Below are positions 53,373 through 62,337 of a stretch of DNA of 64,000 bases, in pieces. The position numbers and the translations under genes were made by a program. Source of the DNA: an uncultured Pseudomonadales bacterium (GTDB taxonomy: Bacteria > Pseudomonadota > Gammaproteobacteria > Pseudomonadales > Azotimanducaceae). The stretch spans positions 2,542,001 through 2,606,000 of the forward strand of contig OY282455.1 in NCBI GenBank assembly GCA_958296195.1, written 5' to 3'. How positions within the stretch are numbered: position 1 is the first letter of the stretch; the number at the start of each line of letters is the position of its first letter. The notes beneath the pieces are model-generated. The model ran no database searches. It saw only the letters and a list, made by a program, of their open reading frames with translations, and had not been told where the DNA came from.

Positions 53373-54346
53373 AGGCGGCCATCATCGGCGCCGGGGTCAT
53401 CGGCGGCGGCTGGGCGGCCCGCTTTCTGCTGCATGGTTGGGATGTGGCCATATTCGATCCTTCGGCGGGCGCCCGCAGCCGCTTGCGGACCGTCGTGGAG
53501 GCCGCCCGCCGCAGCCTGCCGCGGCTCTACGATGCGGCCCTGCCTGACGAAGGCGGTTTGTCGGAGGCGGCGACCTTGGGTGAGGCGGTCGAGGGCGCCG
53601 ATTGGATTCAGGAGAGCGTCTCGGAGGACTTGGCGCTGAAGCGGCGTCTCTACGCCGAAATTCCCGTCGGCGCCGGCGGAGATGCGCCCATCGCCTCATC
53701 GACCTCCGGCTTCAAGCCATCCACTCTGGCGGAGGGATTCGCGCAGGCCTCCCGCCTGCTGGTTTGCCATCCGTTCAATCCCGTCTATCTGCTGCCCCTA
53801 GTGGAGGTGGTGCCTTCGGAGCGCACCGCTGCTGCGATCGTGGACCGGGCGATGGAGGTGCTGGAGTCCCTGGGCATGCGTCCGCTTAGGGTCCGGCGGG
53901 AAATCGACGCCCACATCGCCGACCGCTTGCTGGAGGCGATGTGGCGGGAGGCGCTTTGGCTGGTGCGGGACGGCGTCGCCACCACCGGCGAGATCGATGC
54001 GGTCATCCGCTACGGCTTCGGCCCCCGCTGGGCGCAGATGGGCCTGTTCGAGAGCTACCGCATCGCCGGCGGCGACGCCGGCATGAGGCATTTTCTAGCC
54101 CAGTTCGGCCCCGCCTTGCAGTGGCCTTGGAGCCGCCTGACCGACGTGCCGGAGCTCAGCGATGAGCTCATTGAGACAATCGCCCGGCAGTCCGACGAGC
54201 AAGCCGCCGGCGCATCGGTGCAGGAGTTGGAACAACGGCGCGACGCCAATCTGGTGGCGATCTTCCGGGCGCTGAAGGCCCGCGACCAAGGCGTGGGCGA
54301 AGTGCTGAACCGTATGGAGGCGCGGCTGACAAGCCAAACCACCTAA
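53369..54346 (+). CDS. lcdH: L-carnitine dehydrogenase
   Basis: The 325-residue protein is a 3-hydroxyacyl-CoA-dehydrogenase-fold enzyme with the NAD motif AAIIGAGVIGGGWAARF, SSTSGFKPS and CHPFNPVYLLPLVEVV. This is the layout of L-carnitine dehydrogenases, which oxidise carnitine to 3-dehydrocarnitine. The BKACE gene directly upstream (ATGA overlap) is the known next step. A separate betainyl-CoA thioesterase is not visible, and no fused thioesterase domain follows, so that step must be elsewhere. Confidence 0.88.
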   Translation: MKAAIIGAGVIGGGWAARFLLHGWDVAIFDPSAGARSRLRTVVEAARRSLPRLYDAALPDEGGLSEAATLGEAVEGADWIQESVSEDLALKRRLYAEIPVGAGGDAPIASSTSGFKPSTLAEGFAQASRLLVCHPFNPVYLLPLVEVVPSERTAAAIVDRAMEVLESLGMRPLRVRREIDAHIADRLLEAMWREALWLVRDGVATTGEIDAVIRYGFGPRWAQMGLFESYRIAGGDAGMRHFLAQFGPALQWPWSRLTDVPELSDELIETIARQSDEQAAGASVQELEQRRDANLVAIFRALKARDQGVGEVLNRMEARLTSQTT

Positions 54347-54400
54347 GGACAGCCCAATGGCTTGAATCCGCTGCTTGGGGGCCTCGAACATCGAAGGTCC

Positions 54401-55009
54401 TTATCCCAGCAAACGCGAGAGAGTCATTACAGCTAGGCCGGCCAGCAGGGCGGCCATGGCCCAGTCGATGGGTCTGCCCAAGCGCCGCAGGATGGTTAGC
54501 GCCGGGCCAGTCGAGAAGGCGAACGCCGCCATCAAGTACCAAAGGGTATCGATCAGCCAACCGATGCCGGCGATGCCGAATTGAACCGTCCGAGGCTGAT
54601 CTTCCCGGAGCACCGTGGATAGCACGGCCACAAAGAACAAGGCGATCTTCGGGTTCAGGAAGGCCACCAAAAAGCCTTCCACGAACCCGCGCCCGGCGCT
54701 GCGGTCAACATCGGTCAGCTCGGATGGACGGGCGATCGTGGCCCAGGCCAAATAGAGTAGAAGGGCGGCGCCGAGGCACTGAACGCCCATGAAGAATCGC
54801 GGCGCCGCCGCCATGAGCGCACTCAAACCGAGCACTGCCATCAGGGCGTAGAGGCCGAAACCGAGGCCGTGGCCGAGGGCGCAAGCCGCGCCGGCCCGGC
54901 GCCCGCCGGCCGCCGCGTTGCGCACCACCACGACCAAACTGGGGCCGGGGGAGGCGGCGCCTAGGAACAGCAGCAGCCCGGCGGCGTAGAGGGCCTCCCA
55001 ATTCGACAC
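54401..55009 (-). CDS. LysE-family amino-acid exporter
   Basis: The 202-residue protein has about six hydrophobic segments and the LysE/RhtB signature AASPGPSLVVVVRNAAAGG at the N-terminus. KIALFFVAVLSTVL is also typical. Members export amino acids such as lysine or homoserine. It is a single gene. Confidence 0.9.
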   Translation of the reverse strand: MSNWEALYAAGLLLFLGAASPGPSLVVVVRNAAAGGRRAGAACALGHGLGFGLYALMAVLGLSALMAAAPRFFMGVQCLGAALLLYLAWATIARPSELTDVDRSAGRGFVEGFLVAFLNPKIALFFVAVLSTVLREDQPRTVQFGIAGIGWLIDTLWYLMAAFAFSTGPALTILRRLGRPIDWAMAALLAGLAVMTLSRLLG

Positions 55010-55176
55010 TGCTAGGACCTTGGCCCAGACATTGCATCAAGGACCGTGCTGGCGCCACTGGTTCTTCGCCGCCAGCGCAGTTCGCTTAGGCCAAAATTCT
55101 TCAAATGTTTCTATAACTTTATGAAATAAAAAGGATTCTAAAAAGGGAAGTAGGCTTGTTCATTGCGGAACAAACC

Positions 55177-55788
55177 TTAAACAACGGCGAAAAACAGCAG
55201 TCCGCCAGCCCCGCCGATCAGGTAGTTGCGCCGCAGGAAGGCGGCGTCTATGTGGGCGAACGCCTCCGCCGGCTGCACTTGGCCTTGGCGGACGCGGGCG
55301 ATGATGGGCCACTCGATGACGCTTGCGAACAGCGCGAAGGCCAAGGCGGCGCCCACGAACGCGGCTTGCCCAGGCGTACTCAGCGGCAGAAGAACAAGCA
55401 AGCCGAGAAACGCGGACCAATGGGCGATGTTGCCGCCTAGGCTCATGGCGGTGAACTGCCCCAAGCTGTTGTTTTCCAAATCAAAGCGGTAACGGAAGAA
55501 CGACAGGCCCTGAGCTTGGATCCGCGGTGCGACAGCGCCGCTGAGCTTTGCGCCGGCGTAGTGTCCCCACTCGTGCAGCAAGCTGGTGATGACCCAACCG
55601 GCGACGACGCCGTTGCCGACAGCCGCGACAGTGGCGACCGCCAAGCCGCTGGCCGCCGCCCAAGCATCCGCACCGCCCCAAATGCCCAGCGCCGCCAGCA
55701 CCAAAACAGCGTCCCGCAGCGCCATGCCCGCCAAGGCCGGCTCCTTGGCGCCTCCGCCACCCGCATCGCCAAACAATTCATCCGCCAT
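55177..55788 (-). CDS. Membrane protein with HEWGH motif (M50-like)
   Basis: The 203-residue protein has about five hydrophobic segments. LLHEWGHYAGAKLSG contains an HExxH zinc motif placed at a helix start, as in site-2-protease-like membrane metalloproteases. The second acidic ligand motif of S2P (N-x-x-P-x-x-x-L-D) is not evident, so catalysis is uncertain. It sits between LysE and the XcyI-like restriction genes with no clear link. Confidence 0.6.
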   Translation of the reverse strand: MADELFGDAGGGGAKEPALAGMALRDAVLVLAALGIWGGADAWAAASGLAVATVAAVGNGVVAGWVITSLLHEWGHYAGAKLSGAVAPRIQAQGLSFFRYRFDLENNSLGQFTAMSLGGNIAHWSAFLGLLVLLPLSTPGQAAFVGAALAFALFASVIEWPIIARVRQGQVQPAEAFAHIDAAFLRRNYLIGGAGGLLFFAVV

Positions 55789-55817
55789 TTCTTATCTCTC
55801 AGTTGCCTAATGTTGCG

Positions 55818-56783
55818 TCATTCTGGCGTCGGCGCCTCCGGAGCAATCCGCAGCCCATGATGGAATATCTCATTCATAAGGCCCGTCCACTCGCCGTCGT
55901 CTTCAAGCAGGCGGTCAATGTCGAAACTCCTCTCCATGCGCATTTGCTGAAGCCGTGTGCGCATCGTTGGCGTAACGATGCCGACAATGAGGAAGTTCTT
56001 GCAGTCAACTGGCGCTTCATCAAAAGTCTTCTTGATCGCGCCCAGCCGCTCCAAGGCACCGGCGGGGTCTTTGCCGCCCTTAATTTCAATGAGAACGGCA
56101 AGCCTCCCATCTTTCGTGAATGCAATGTCTGGTTCGGAACCGAAGCGCATAAAGACATCGTCCACCAGTGCCCAGTCGTGGCGACCCTCCTCAACGTTTG
56201 CATTCGCGTCGGCCAACAGTCCCTCAGTCTGAACCCAACGGAGCAGCCGTTCCTTGATTGCGGATTCAGCTTCTTGGCCAATGATATTGCGAATGGCGCC
56301 GTCCTCGGTGATGCCGATGGTGGCGAGGATGTTCCGGTAGCCGTCTGCAGCTGTCCAGTTCGTGTTGTCCACGATGATCGAACTGATGACCGCATTGAAG
56401 AGGCGGCACACTTTTAGCGCTTTTTCGTCGCTCACTCTGGCTGTGTGCGGCGAATTCTCCCAAGTGTCGATGGACCCGGCGATTTCCTGTACGCGCTTGC
56501 GCGAAAGCAACGCTATGCCTCGGTAGTGGAGCGACGCATCGGGAATGGCCTGGAGGATGTTTGGATGGGCGAATGCCAAGCGTGGCGCCACCTCTGCCTC
56601 AGCCACTTGACGCCATGCATCTTCGGCTATGCACAAGAATTCCCGCTGTGAATAGTCGGGGTCGGATGGAAACCTCTCGATCTGTTCCCGTGCCCGCTGG
56701 TCGTTGCCCCTTGCGATGCTTCTGGAGATCTTTAGAGCGCGGGCGATGGCGTCTTCGGTTCGCCTGGCACTTTGGTCAGGCAT
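55818..56783 (-). CDS. XcyI-family type II restriction endonuclease
   Basis: The 321-residue protein resembles the XcyI restriction enzymes. EPDIAFTKDGRLAVLIEIKGG supplies a PD-(D/E)xK nuclease core (D then E-x-K). XcyI recognises CCCGGG; the specificity here is inferred from family only. It overlaps its methylase by eight bases, so both are co-translated, with the methylase first. Confidence 0.82.
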   Translation of the reverse strand: MPDQSARRTEDAIARALKISRSIARGNDQRAREQIERFPSDPDYSQREFLCIAEDAWRQVAEAEVAPRLAFAHPNILQAIPDASLHYRGIALLSRKRVQEIAGSIDTWENSPHTARVSDEKALKVCRLFNAVISSIIVDNTNWTAADGYRNILATIGITEDGAIRNIIGQEAESAIKERLLRWVQTEGLLADANANVEEGRHDWALVDDVFMRFGSEPDIAFTKDGRLAVLIEIKGGKDPAGALERLGAIKKTFDEAPVDCKNFLIVGIVTPTMRTRLQQMRMERSFDIDRLLEDDGEWTGLMNEIFHHGLRIAPEAPTPE

Positions 56784-58212
56784 GTTGGGGCTTCTCCGGC
56801 TTGCGCCAGCGATAGACGCATTTGCGCAGTTCGCGGCGTCCGAAGCGGCCCATTTGTTGGCTGGCGTTGCCCTTGCCGCGGGGCAATGCGCCGATCTCTT
56901 CGCATACGAAGCCGCAGGCCTCTGCGATGTCGGAGAGGATCAAGTCAACGGGCACCTCCTCGCCGTGGTATTGAACGTTGTCGTTGACCATGACCACTAG
57001 GCCGCCGGGACGGGTGACTCGCGCCAATTCGGCAATGACAACCGCCATCTCGGAGAAGTAGTTGGCGACTAGGCGGATCACATGAGGGTTGCTGAGTTCG
57101 GCTTGACGGGTCCGCAAGATGTCCAGCACCTCGTTGAGGGCGGCTTGGGAGGCGACGGCAGTTCTGGCTTGCGCAAGCACTTTCGGGCGCCGGCACTCTT
57201 GATCGAGCAATTGCTCCTTGGAGCGGTTTTCAACCGTCGCGCTTATCAGCGACTGCCTTAGTTGGCCGAAAGCGGCGCGGTCGTAGCCCAGCCAAGCCAG
57301 TTCAAGGGCGTAGGTGCGAGTGTAGTCGTAGCGGTTGGCGTAGGGTGGGGAGGTGATGGTGAGTCCAACGGAGTTGTTGGCGAGGCGCGGCAACTCCTTT
57401 AGGGCCGAGCCTTCAATGATTTGCGGTGCTCGCCCGCCGTAGCATCGAGCCAGCAGCGGCGCATCCTGGACGATTTCGCCAATGCGCCGTTTAAGCGCCT
57501 CGGGGAAGCTGGGAATGGCGCCCTTGTTCATGCCGCCGCGCAGCGTTCGACCGCAGCGGTGGTCCCAGCGAAGATACTGCCCATCTTTGCGCGTGTAGCT
57601 CACTTCCTCTAGAACGCTCATGCAGGCGACATCGAGAATCGCCCGGGTTGACTTGTCCTCCAGCCGATGCAGGAAAGCCCGCGCCTTGGCGATGTCGTCC
57701 TCCGTCTGTGGTGGGAACGCCCGGTCGGTGATAGGAACATGGGGAAACCGGAATGCGGGCTCCGCCTCCCCGCCGTTCAACGCCCGCAGCAGCCCGTCGG
57801 CGGTGTCCTTGATGGGGTCAAGGTTGGTGCAGTTCGCCGCGAACGAGATGGCTTGGGCGGCCTTGGCACCGACCGGCATGATCTCGATGCCCGTGGCGCG
57901 GTGGCGTGCGCCGCTGGCGACCAGCACCGTCGTTCCCAACCCGGCGAAGGGGTCGAGCACGGGGCCGCCGCCGAGCCGCAGCGCGTCGCGCACCAAGTCC
58001 GCTGAAAAGCCCTCCTTGTACTTGAACCAGCGCAAACCCGGTTGGGCCTTGTTTGCTTGGTAGGAGACCAAGCGGCGGTTTAGGTCATGGCGGACCACCA
58101 GGCGGTCTGCAAAGCGTTCCCGCAGGGCGTTCCGCGCTGCGCCGCCATTCGATCCAGTCAAGGGGGCTTGGTGGGGCGGATGCAGGGGAATGGCGGTTTG
58201 GGTTTTGTCCAT
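56776..58212 (-). CDS. N4-cytosine/N6-adenine DNA methyltransferase, partner of the XcyI-like nuclease
   Basis: The 478-residue protein has the SAM motif VLDPFAGLGTTVLVA near residue 85 and the catalytic TSPPYANRYDYT in the middle, the S-P-P-Y form typical of N4-cytosine methylases. It protects the site cut by the adjacent nuclease. The order of motifs (SAM before SPPY) is visible. The gene is first in the two-gene unit, giving protection before cutting. Confidence 0.9.
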   Translation of the reverse strand: MDKTQTAIPLHPPHQAPLTGSNGGAARNALRERFADRLVVRHDLNRRLVSYQANKAQPGLRWFKYKEGFSADLVRDALRLGGGPVLDPFAGLGTTVLVASGARHRATGIEIMPVGAKAAQAISFAANCTNLDPIKDTADGLLRALNGGEAEPAFRFPHVPITDRAFPPQTEDDIAKARAFLHRLEDKSTRAILDVACMSVLEEVSYTRKDGQYLRWDHRCGRTLRGGMNKGAIPSFPEALKRRIGEIVQDAPLLARCYGGRAPQIIEGSALKELPRLANNSVGLTITSPPYANRYDYTRTYALELAWLGYDRAAFGQLRQSLISATVENRSKEQLLDQECRRPKVLAQARTAVASQAALNEVLDILRTRQAELSNPHVIRLVANYFSEMAVVIAELARVTRPGGLVVMVNDNVQYHGEEVPVDLILSDIAEACGFVCEEIGALPRGKGNASQQMGRFGRRELRKCVYRWRKPEKPQHA

Positions 58213-58281
58213 GTCGCTGCATTCAACCGTGTTCGCCGTCGCAACGCAAATCTGGGCCTTGCGCCCTCTTGACGAGCCGCC

Positions 58282-58524
58282 TCAGTAGGGGCCTCTTATG
58301 GGCCTAGCCCGCACGGCGGCGTCCAATGCCTGCACCCGTTCCGCCAAGGACCAGGGCGCCCGCGTCCATTCCAGCAATAGCTGCGTTTCGAGCAGGTCAA
58401 AGTGGGCGGAGTTGGGGAATAGCTGGCGCAGCAATGTCGATTTGCCGGTCTTGCGGGGGCCCCAAAGGAAGGCCGACTGGCGTGGGGGCAGGTCGATGCC
58501 GAGGGAGCGGGCGTATCGAGCCAT
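58282..58524 (-). pseudogene. Truncated AAA ATPase (AAA_14/DUF4143 type)
   Basis: The 80-residue frame has Walker A GPRKTGKSTLLRQLFP and LLETQLLLEW, matching the N-terminus of a family normally near 400 residues. It stops soon after. The rest is absent, so it is a fragment. Confidence 0.7.
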
Positions 58525-58737
58525 TTCGGAACAAACTCCGAATTAGTCAAGCTAAATGGGAATATGCTCCGAATTGGTCGGATATGCAACCGGGCCATGC
58601 TGAGCGGCCGCATCCGCCTAATGTACTTTGACTATTAGCCGCCGCCAGTGCCTAATCCGGTCTTGTCCTCGGACTCATAGCGAGTCCCGATGTGTCGGCT
58701 AGGTTGGAGCGACTGCAAATCATCCCCCAGACGACAG

Positions 58738-58827
58738 CCCGGCTACGCTGCTTTGCTCCCGTTGCGGTTTCTCTGATCTTGGTGTTTGGAATTTTGGTGT
58801 ACCGGTCTTGTTGTGCGCATCCCTAGG
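58738..58827 (+). pseudogene. Remnant of the 3' end of an NSS transporter gene
   Basis: The plus frame reads APVAVSLILVFGIL and then stops, matching the intact NSS gene's ending VPVAVFLILAFGILGR at 48.7 kb. Nucleotide similarity over about 45 bp is visible by eye. No upstream part remains. Confidence 0.55.
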
Positions 58828-58861
58828 CGAAGTTGGCCGGCGGCGGGGCTTGTCGCCGCGC

Positions 58862-61228
58862 ATGGCGGGACCCTTGTTTTTGGCTGGCGCCCTGTTGGCA
58901 GCGAATGGTCTGGGTGCCGAGTCGCCGCCTAGCCTGTTCTCGCCCTTGGATTCCGGTCGGGTCAGCGGCAGTGCGGCGTTGCGAATCGATGTCCCGCGCA
59001 TGGGTGCGCCGCGGCGGTTGGTGCGGGTCGAATGGGCGCTGCTCGAGCAGGCGCGGCACCTAGTCGAACTGCGTGGCGAAGCGGCCTTGTTGTTCAATCT
59101 TTCGAACGCTGCGGTCCTTCCAGTGGTCTTCGAGCACAGGGCGCCCACCAAGTCGGGCTACTCGTTGGCCGGACGGGTCGCCGATGCGGCCGGCGGCCGG
59201 GTGGTGCTGGTGGTGAGCGGGGAGGTGTTGGCTGGTGTGCTTTGGACGCCCCAAGCCAGCTACAGAATCCGCACCCGCGGGGCCGGTCTGCACAGCATTG
59301 AGCGGATGGATGCAGCGGCCGCGCCGCCCTTGGCCAATCCTTGGATTCCCCCGCTTGAGCGCCGCACCTCAGCAATCCGGGCGCCGGCGCAAGCGGAGGA
59401 CGGCATGACGCAAATCGACGTGCTGATTCCTTGGACGCCGGCGGCGCGCAGATTGGTTGGCGGGCTGCGGCAAATGCAGGCCAAGGTGGATCTTTCGGTG
59501 GCTGTCGCCAATGACGCCTACGCCACCGGCGGCGTCGCCCAGCGCCTGCGGTTGGTGGGCGCGACGGAAATAGACTATGAGGACGCCACGATAGACGACA
59601 TTGACCGCCTGCCGGTGGTGGATGATGGCTTCCTGGATGACCTGCACGAACTCCGCGACAGCACCGCCGCCGACCTCGTCAGCCTGTTCGTCAAGTTTGA
59701 GGTCGGCGGCGTTGCCGTACTGATGGCGGAGCTGACGCCGGCCTTTGCACCCTTGGCCTTCAGCATGGTCGATGTGCGTGCGCCGGAGACCATTCTGGCC
59801 CATGAGCTTGGCCACAACATGGGCTTGCAGCATGATCGCTACGTCGTGCCCACCGACATTCCGCCGGACGTGAAGGTGGCGCTTTTTCCCTACAGCTTCG
59901 GCTATGTCAACCAGCGGGCGTTTGCTCGCGGCAGTCCGTGCTGGCACACCATCATGGCCTATCCCGACCAGTGCGATGACGCCGGCCTTGCGCCTATGGG
60001 ATTGCCGCGCTTCTCCAACCCGGACCAGAACTATCCGCCGCCGGACGGAGACCCGCTCGGTGTGCCGGTGGACCAGCCCGCCATCGGCTGGGACGGCCCG
60101 GCCCATGCGGTGCGCAGCCTCAACGAAGCCCGCCATGTGGTGGCCGGCTTCCGCGATGGGGCGGAGCATTGCGCCTACGCCCTGTCATCCGGAGAGGCCG
60201 CTTTGCCGGCCAGCGGCGGTGCCTTCACCGTTCGCGTGGATACGGAAGAAGGCTGCCCTTGGACGGCGCATCACCAAAGCGGCTTCCTTAGCGTGGCGGC
60301 GGGCGGCGCCAACACTGGCGGCGCTGAGGTGACCTATCGAGCGCAGCCCAACGGCGGCTTGGCGAGGGCGGGAGTGGTGTCCATTGGCGGCGAGACCATC
60401 GCTGTGCGTCAGTTGGGAGCGATGGTGCCGGCTTCGGTTTGCCAGCGCACAAAGGCGATCCGCGACGCCATTGCCGCGGCGCTGTCCAAGGACAGCTGTG
60501 CAGCAGTGACGGTGTGGGATTTGCGGGAGGTCACCGCCCTGTCCTTGCTTGGCGGCAGCATCACCGCCCTGCGCCCCGACGATTTCCAAGGCTTGGTCAA
60601 TCTCTGGCGGTTGGAATTGAACGAGGCGGTCACGGACCTTGCGCCCCTAGCTGGCCTGATCAATCTAGGGGAGCTTTCCCTAGTCGGCAACGGCGTCGCC
60701 GACCTTTCGCCCTTGGCGAACCTGGACCAGCTCGAATACCTAAGCCTGGACGACAACGCCATCGCCGACCTCGCGCCTCTCGCTGGCTTGACGAGGCTGC
60801 TCATCCTGTCCTTACCCCGCAACCAGATCGAGGACTTAGCGCCGCTGGCCGAGTTGACCGATTTGCTGTCCCTGGACTTGACCGGCAACGCCATTTCCGA
60901 CCTTTCATCCTTGGCCGGCCTTAGCAACCTGTTCGTGCTGTTTTTGGGCGACAACCAAGTCGCGGACGTTTCGTCCTTGGCCGGCCTGGACAACCTGTTC
61001 CTTTTGGGGCTTGCCGGCAACGCAATAGAGGATATCTCGCCGCTGTTGGCCTTAAGCCAGCTAAGGCAACTGGACCTGCGCGGCAACCCGCTGAGCGATG
61101 CGGCGCTCGACACTCAGATTCCGGCGCTGCAGGCGCACGGCGTGTTGGTGCTGTTCGACGAGCCGGATGCCCCTCCGCCCCGTCCGTCTTGGTGGTGGCT
61201 CTTGCCGGACGGCTTGGCTAAACCCTGA
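58862..61228 (+). CDS. Secreted zinc metalloprotease with leucine-rich repeats
   Basis: The 788-residue protein begins with a signal peptide (GPLFLAGALLAANGLG). A reprolysin-like zinc site HELGHNMGLQHD starts at residue 314, with a downstream Met-turn region HTIMAYPDQC. A BACON-like beta domain follows (residues about 440-535). From about residue 556 there are seven leucine-rich repeats of the internalin/SDS22 type (L-x-x-L-x-L-x-x-N-x-I-x-D-L-x-P-L). It ends with a Trp-rich tail. ATG 58862 is used because the frame upstream is not signal-like. It may degrade host or extracellular proteins, with the repeats binding targets; this is inference. Confidence 0.88.
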   Translation: MAGPLFLAGALLAANGLGAESPPSLFSPLDSGRVSGSAALRIDVPRMGAPRRLVRVEWALLEQARHLVELRGEAALLFNLSNAAVLPVVFEHRAPTKSGYSLAGRVADAAGGRVVLVVSGEVLAGVLWTPQASYRIRTRGAGLHSIERMDAAAAPPLANPWIPPLERRTSAIRAPAQAEDGMTQIDVLIPWTPAARRLVGGLRQMQAKVDLSVAVANDAYATGGVAQRLRLVGATEIDYEDATIDDIDRLPVVDDGFLDDLHELRDSTAADLVSLFVKFEVGGVAVLMAELTPAFAPLAFSMVDVRAPETILAHELGHNMGLQHDRYVVPTDIPPDVKVALFPYSFGYVNQRAFARGSPCWHTIMAYPDQCDDAGLAPMGLPRFSNPDQNYPPPDGDPLGVPVDQPAIGWDGPAHAVRSLNEARHVVAGFRDGAEHCAYALSSGEAALPASGGAFTVRVDTEEGCPWTAHHQSGFLSVAAGGANTGGAEVTYRAQPNGGLARAGVVSIGGETIAVRQLGAMVPASVCQRTKAIRDAIAAALSKDSCAAVTVWDLREVTALSLLGGSITALRPDDFQGLVNLWRLELNEAVTDLAPLAGLINLGELSLVGNGVADLSPLANLDQLEYLSLDDNAIADLAPLAGLTRLLILSLPRNQIEDLAPLAELTDLLSLDLTGNAISDLSSLAGLSNLFVLFLGDNQVADVSSLAGLDNLFLLGLAGNAIEDISPLLALSQLRQLDLRGNPLSDAALDTQIPALQAHGVLVLFDEPDAPPPRPSWWWLLPDGLAKP

Positions 61229-61348
61229 CCATTCGTTGCCGCCGCGGGAGATGCGGCGGAAGCAAGGGCTGCGTTAATCATGCAGCCCGGCAAGCGCTTG
61301 AAACTCCCGCAGCGCTGATGGAGCGGGAGGCGCTGCGGCTGTGGGCCG

Positions 61349-61546
61349 TCAGCGGCGGCCGATGAGGCCGACGACGGCGGCCAGCAGGCCCAGGAAGGCC
61401 CAAAGCGCCAGCATCCCGACCCCCGCCGCCGCCGCTAGCAGCTGCCATCCGGGGCTGAGGCTGAGGATGAAGGCGATGACGGCGGGCCAGAAGGCGACGG
61501 CCATGACGCAGACGGCGGCGAGCGCCGCCCACTCCGCCGCGTTCAT
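61349..61546 (-). CDS. Possible small two-helix membrane protein
   Basis: The 65-residue minus frame (MNAAEWAALAAVCV start) has two hydrophobic stretches and ends with GLIGRR. The layout would fit a small phage membrane protein, and phage fragments are adjacent. There is no clear ribosome-binding site. Confidence 0.3.
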   Translation of the reverse strand: MNAAEWAALAAVCVMAVAFWPAVIAFILSLSPGWQLLAAAAGVGMLALWAFLGLLAAVVGLIGRR

Positions 61547-61593
61547 TCGATCCCGATCCCGCATCTTCCGACCCATGGCGCAGGCAGCCTAGC

Positions 61594-61870
61594 ATGCCCG
61601 GCGACATCACGCTAGGGGTCCGCCTGACCGCCGACGGCAAGGGCTTCGTGGGCGGTGTCATGGTCAGCGCCAACGCCCTGGACCGCTTCGCCGGCCGCGC
61701 CCGGCCGGTGGGCGCGGCCACCCGCCGGATGACGTGCGCCACCGGCCTGGCCGAGGCGTCCGTGCGGCGCACCGGCTAGTCGTTCCTGGCGGCGCACGGG
61801 CACATGGCCCGATACCTGTCCACCGCCCTGGGCGTCCACTAGCTGGCCCGCCTGCTGGGACGGTGCGCGA
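61594..61870 (+). pseudogene. Phage tail tape-measure protein N-terminal fragment
   Basis: The frame gives ITLGVRLTADGKGFVGGV and LDRFAGRARPVGAATRRMT, then after an in-frame stop SFLAAHGHMARYLSTALGVH and a second stop. This is the start of a tape-measure protein with inactivating stops. A decayed CRISPR repeat follows 18 bp later. Confidence 0.6.
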
Positions 61871-61888
61871 CAACAACATCCGCTAGGG

Positions 61889-61916
61889 GAGCTGTCCCCG
61901 CGTGTGCGTGGGAACC
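61889..61916 (+). repeat. Decayed CRISPR repeat
   Basis: The 28 bp match the array repeat at 24 positions, including TCCCCGCGTGTGCG and GGGAACC. It lies 421 bp before the first repeat of the array, a distance that is not a multiple of the 61-bp unit. Confidence 0.75.
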
Positions 61917-62128
61917 CGGATCGTCTGGTGCTGGCGGAGAACCGGGACGTGGTGGAGGTCTTCCTGGCGTCGTCCACCCCATGGCGCGTGTGGCCTTCCG
62001 GCGCCTTGGCGGGGCTGGACTACTCGGCCGCCCGGGCGGCGCGGGGCATGGGGGTGGAGTGGGCCTCCGTGTTCGGCGGCCTCCGGATCATGGAGGCCGC
62101 CGTGCTGGACGCTAGAGGTCCAGCATGA
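61917..62128 (+). pseudogene. Phage DUF1799-like tail protein fragment
   Basis: The frame gives VVEVFLASSTPWRVWPSG, LAGLDYSAARAA and VFGGLRIMEAAVLD, the pattern of phage DUF1799 proteins (F-L-A-x-x-T-Q-W-R-V, G-L-D-Y, and M-E-x-A-x-L). These are encoded just before the tape-measure gene in siphophage-like genomes. The N-terminus is missing. Confidence 0.6.
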
Positions 62129-62230
62129 ACGCCACGTACCAGACGGGGAAGGCGACAGCGAAGATGGCGCAGCAAACAAGAAGAGTCATGGCGGCCTCCG
62201 AATAGGCTCTGAATCGGACGGATTCTAGCC

Positions 62231-62337
62231 TGCCCGCGGACGACATCAAGTTCGGCATCCGCCTGGAGGTGAAGGGGGGGCGGAAGGCGGCCGCCGAGCT
62301 GCGCCTGCCGCAGCGGGAGGCCGAGCGGCTCGGCGGG
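62231..62337 (+). pseudogene. Second tape-measure N-terminal fragment
   Basis: The frame gives DIKFGIRLEVKGGRKAAAE and REAERLGGG and then runs straight into the first CRISPR repeat at 62338. It resembles the fragment at 61594 in its first 12 residues but is a different copy. Confidence 0.55.
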
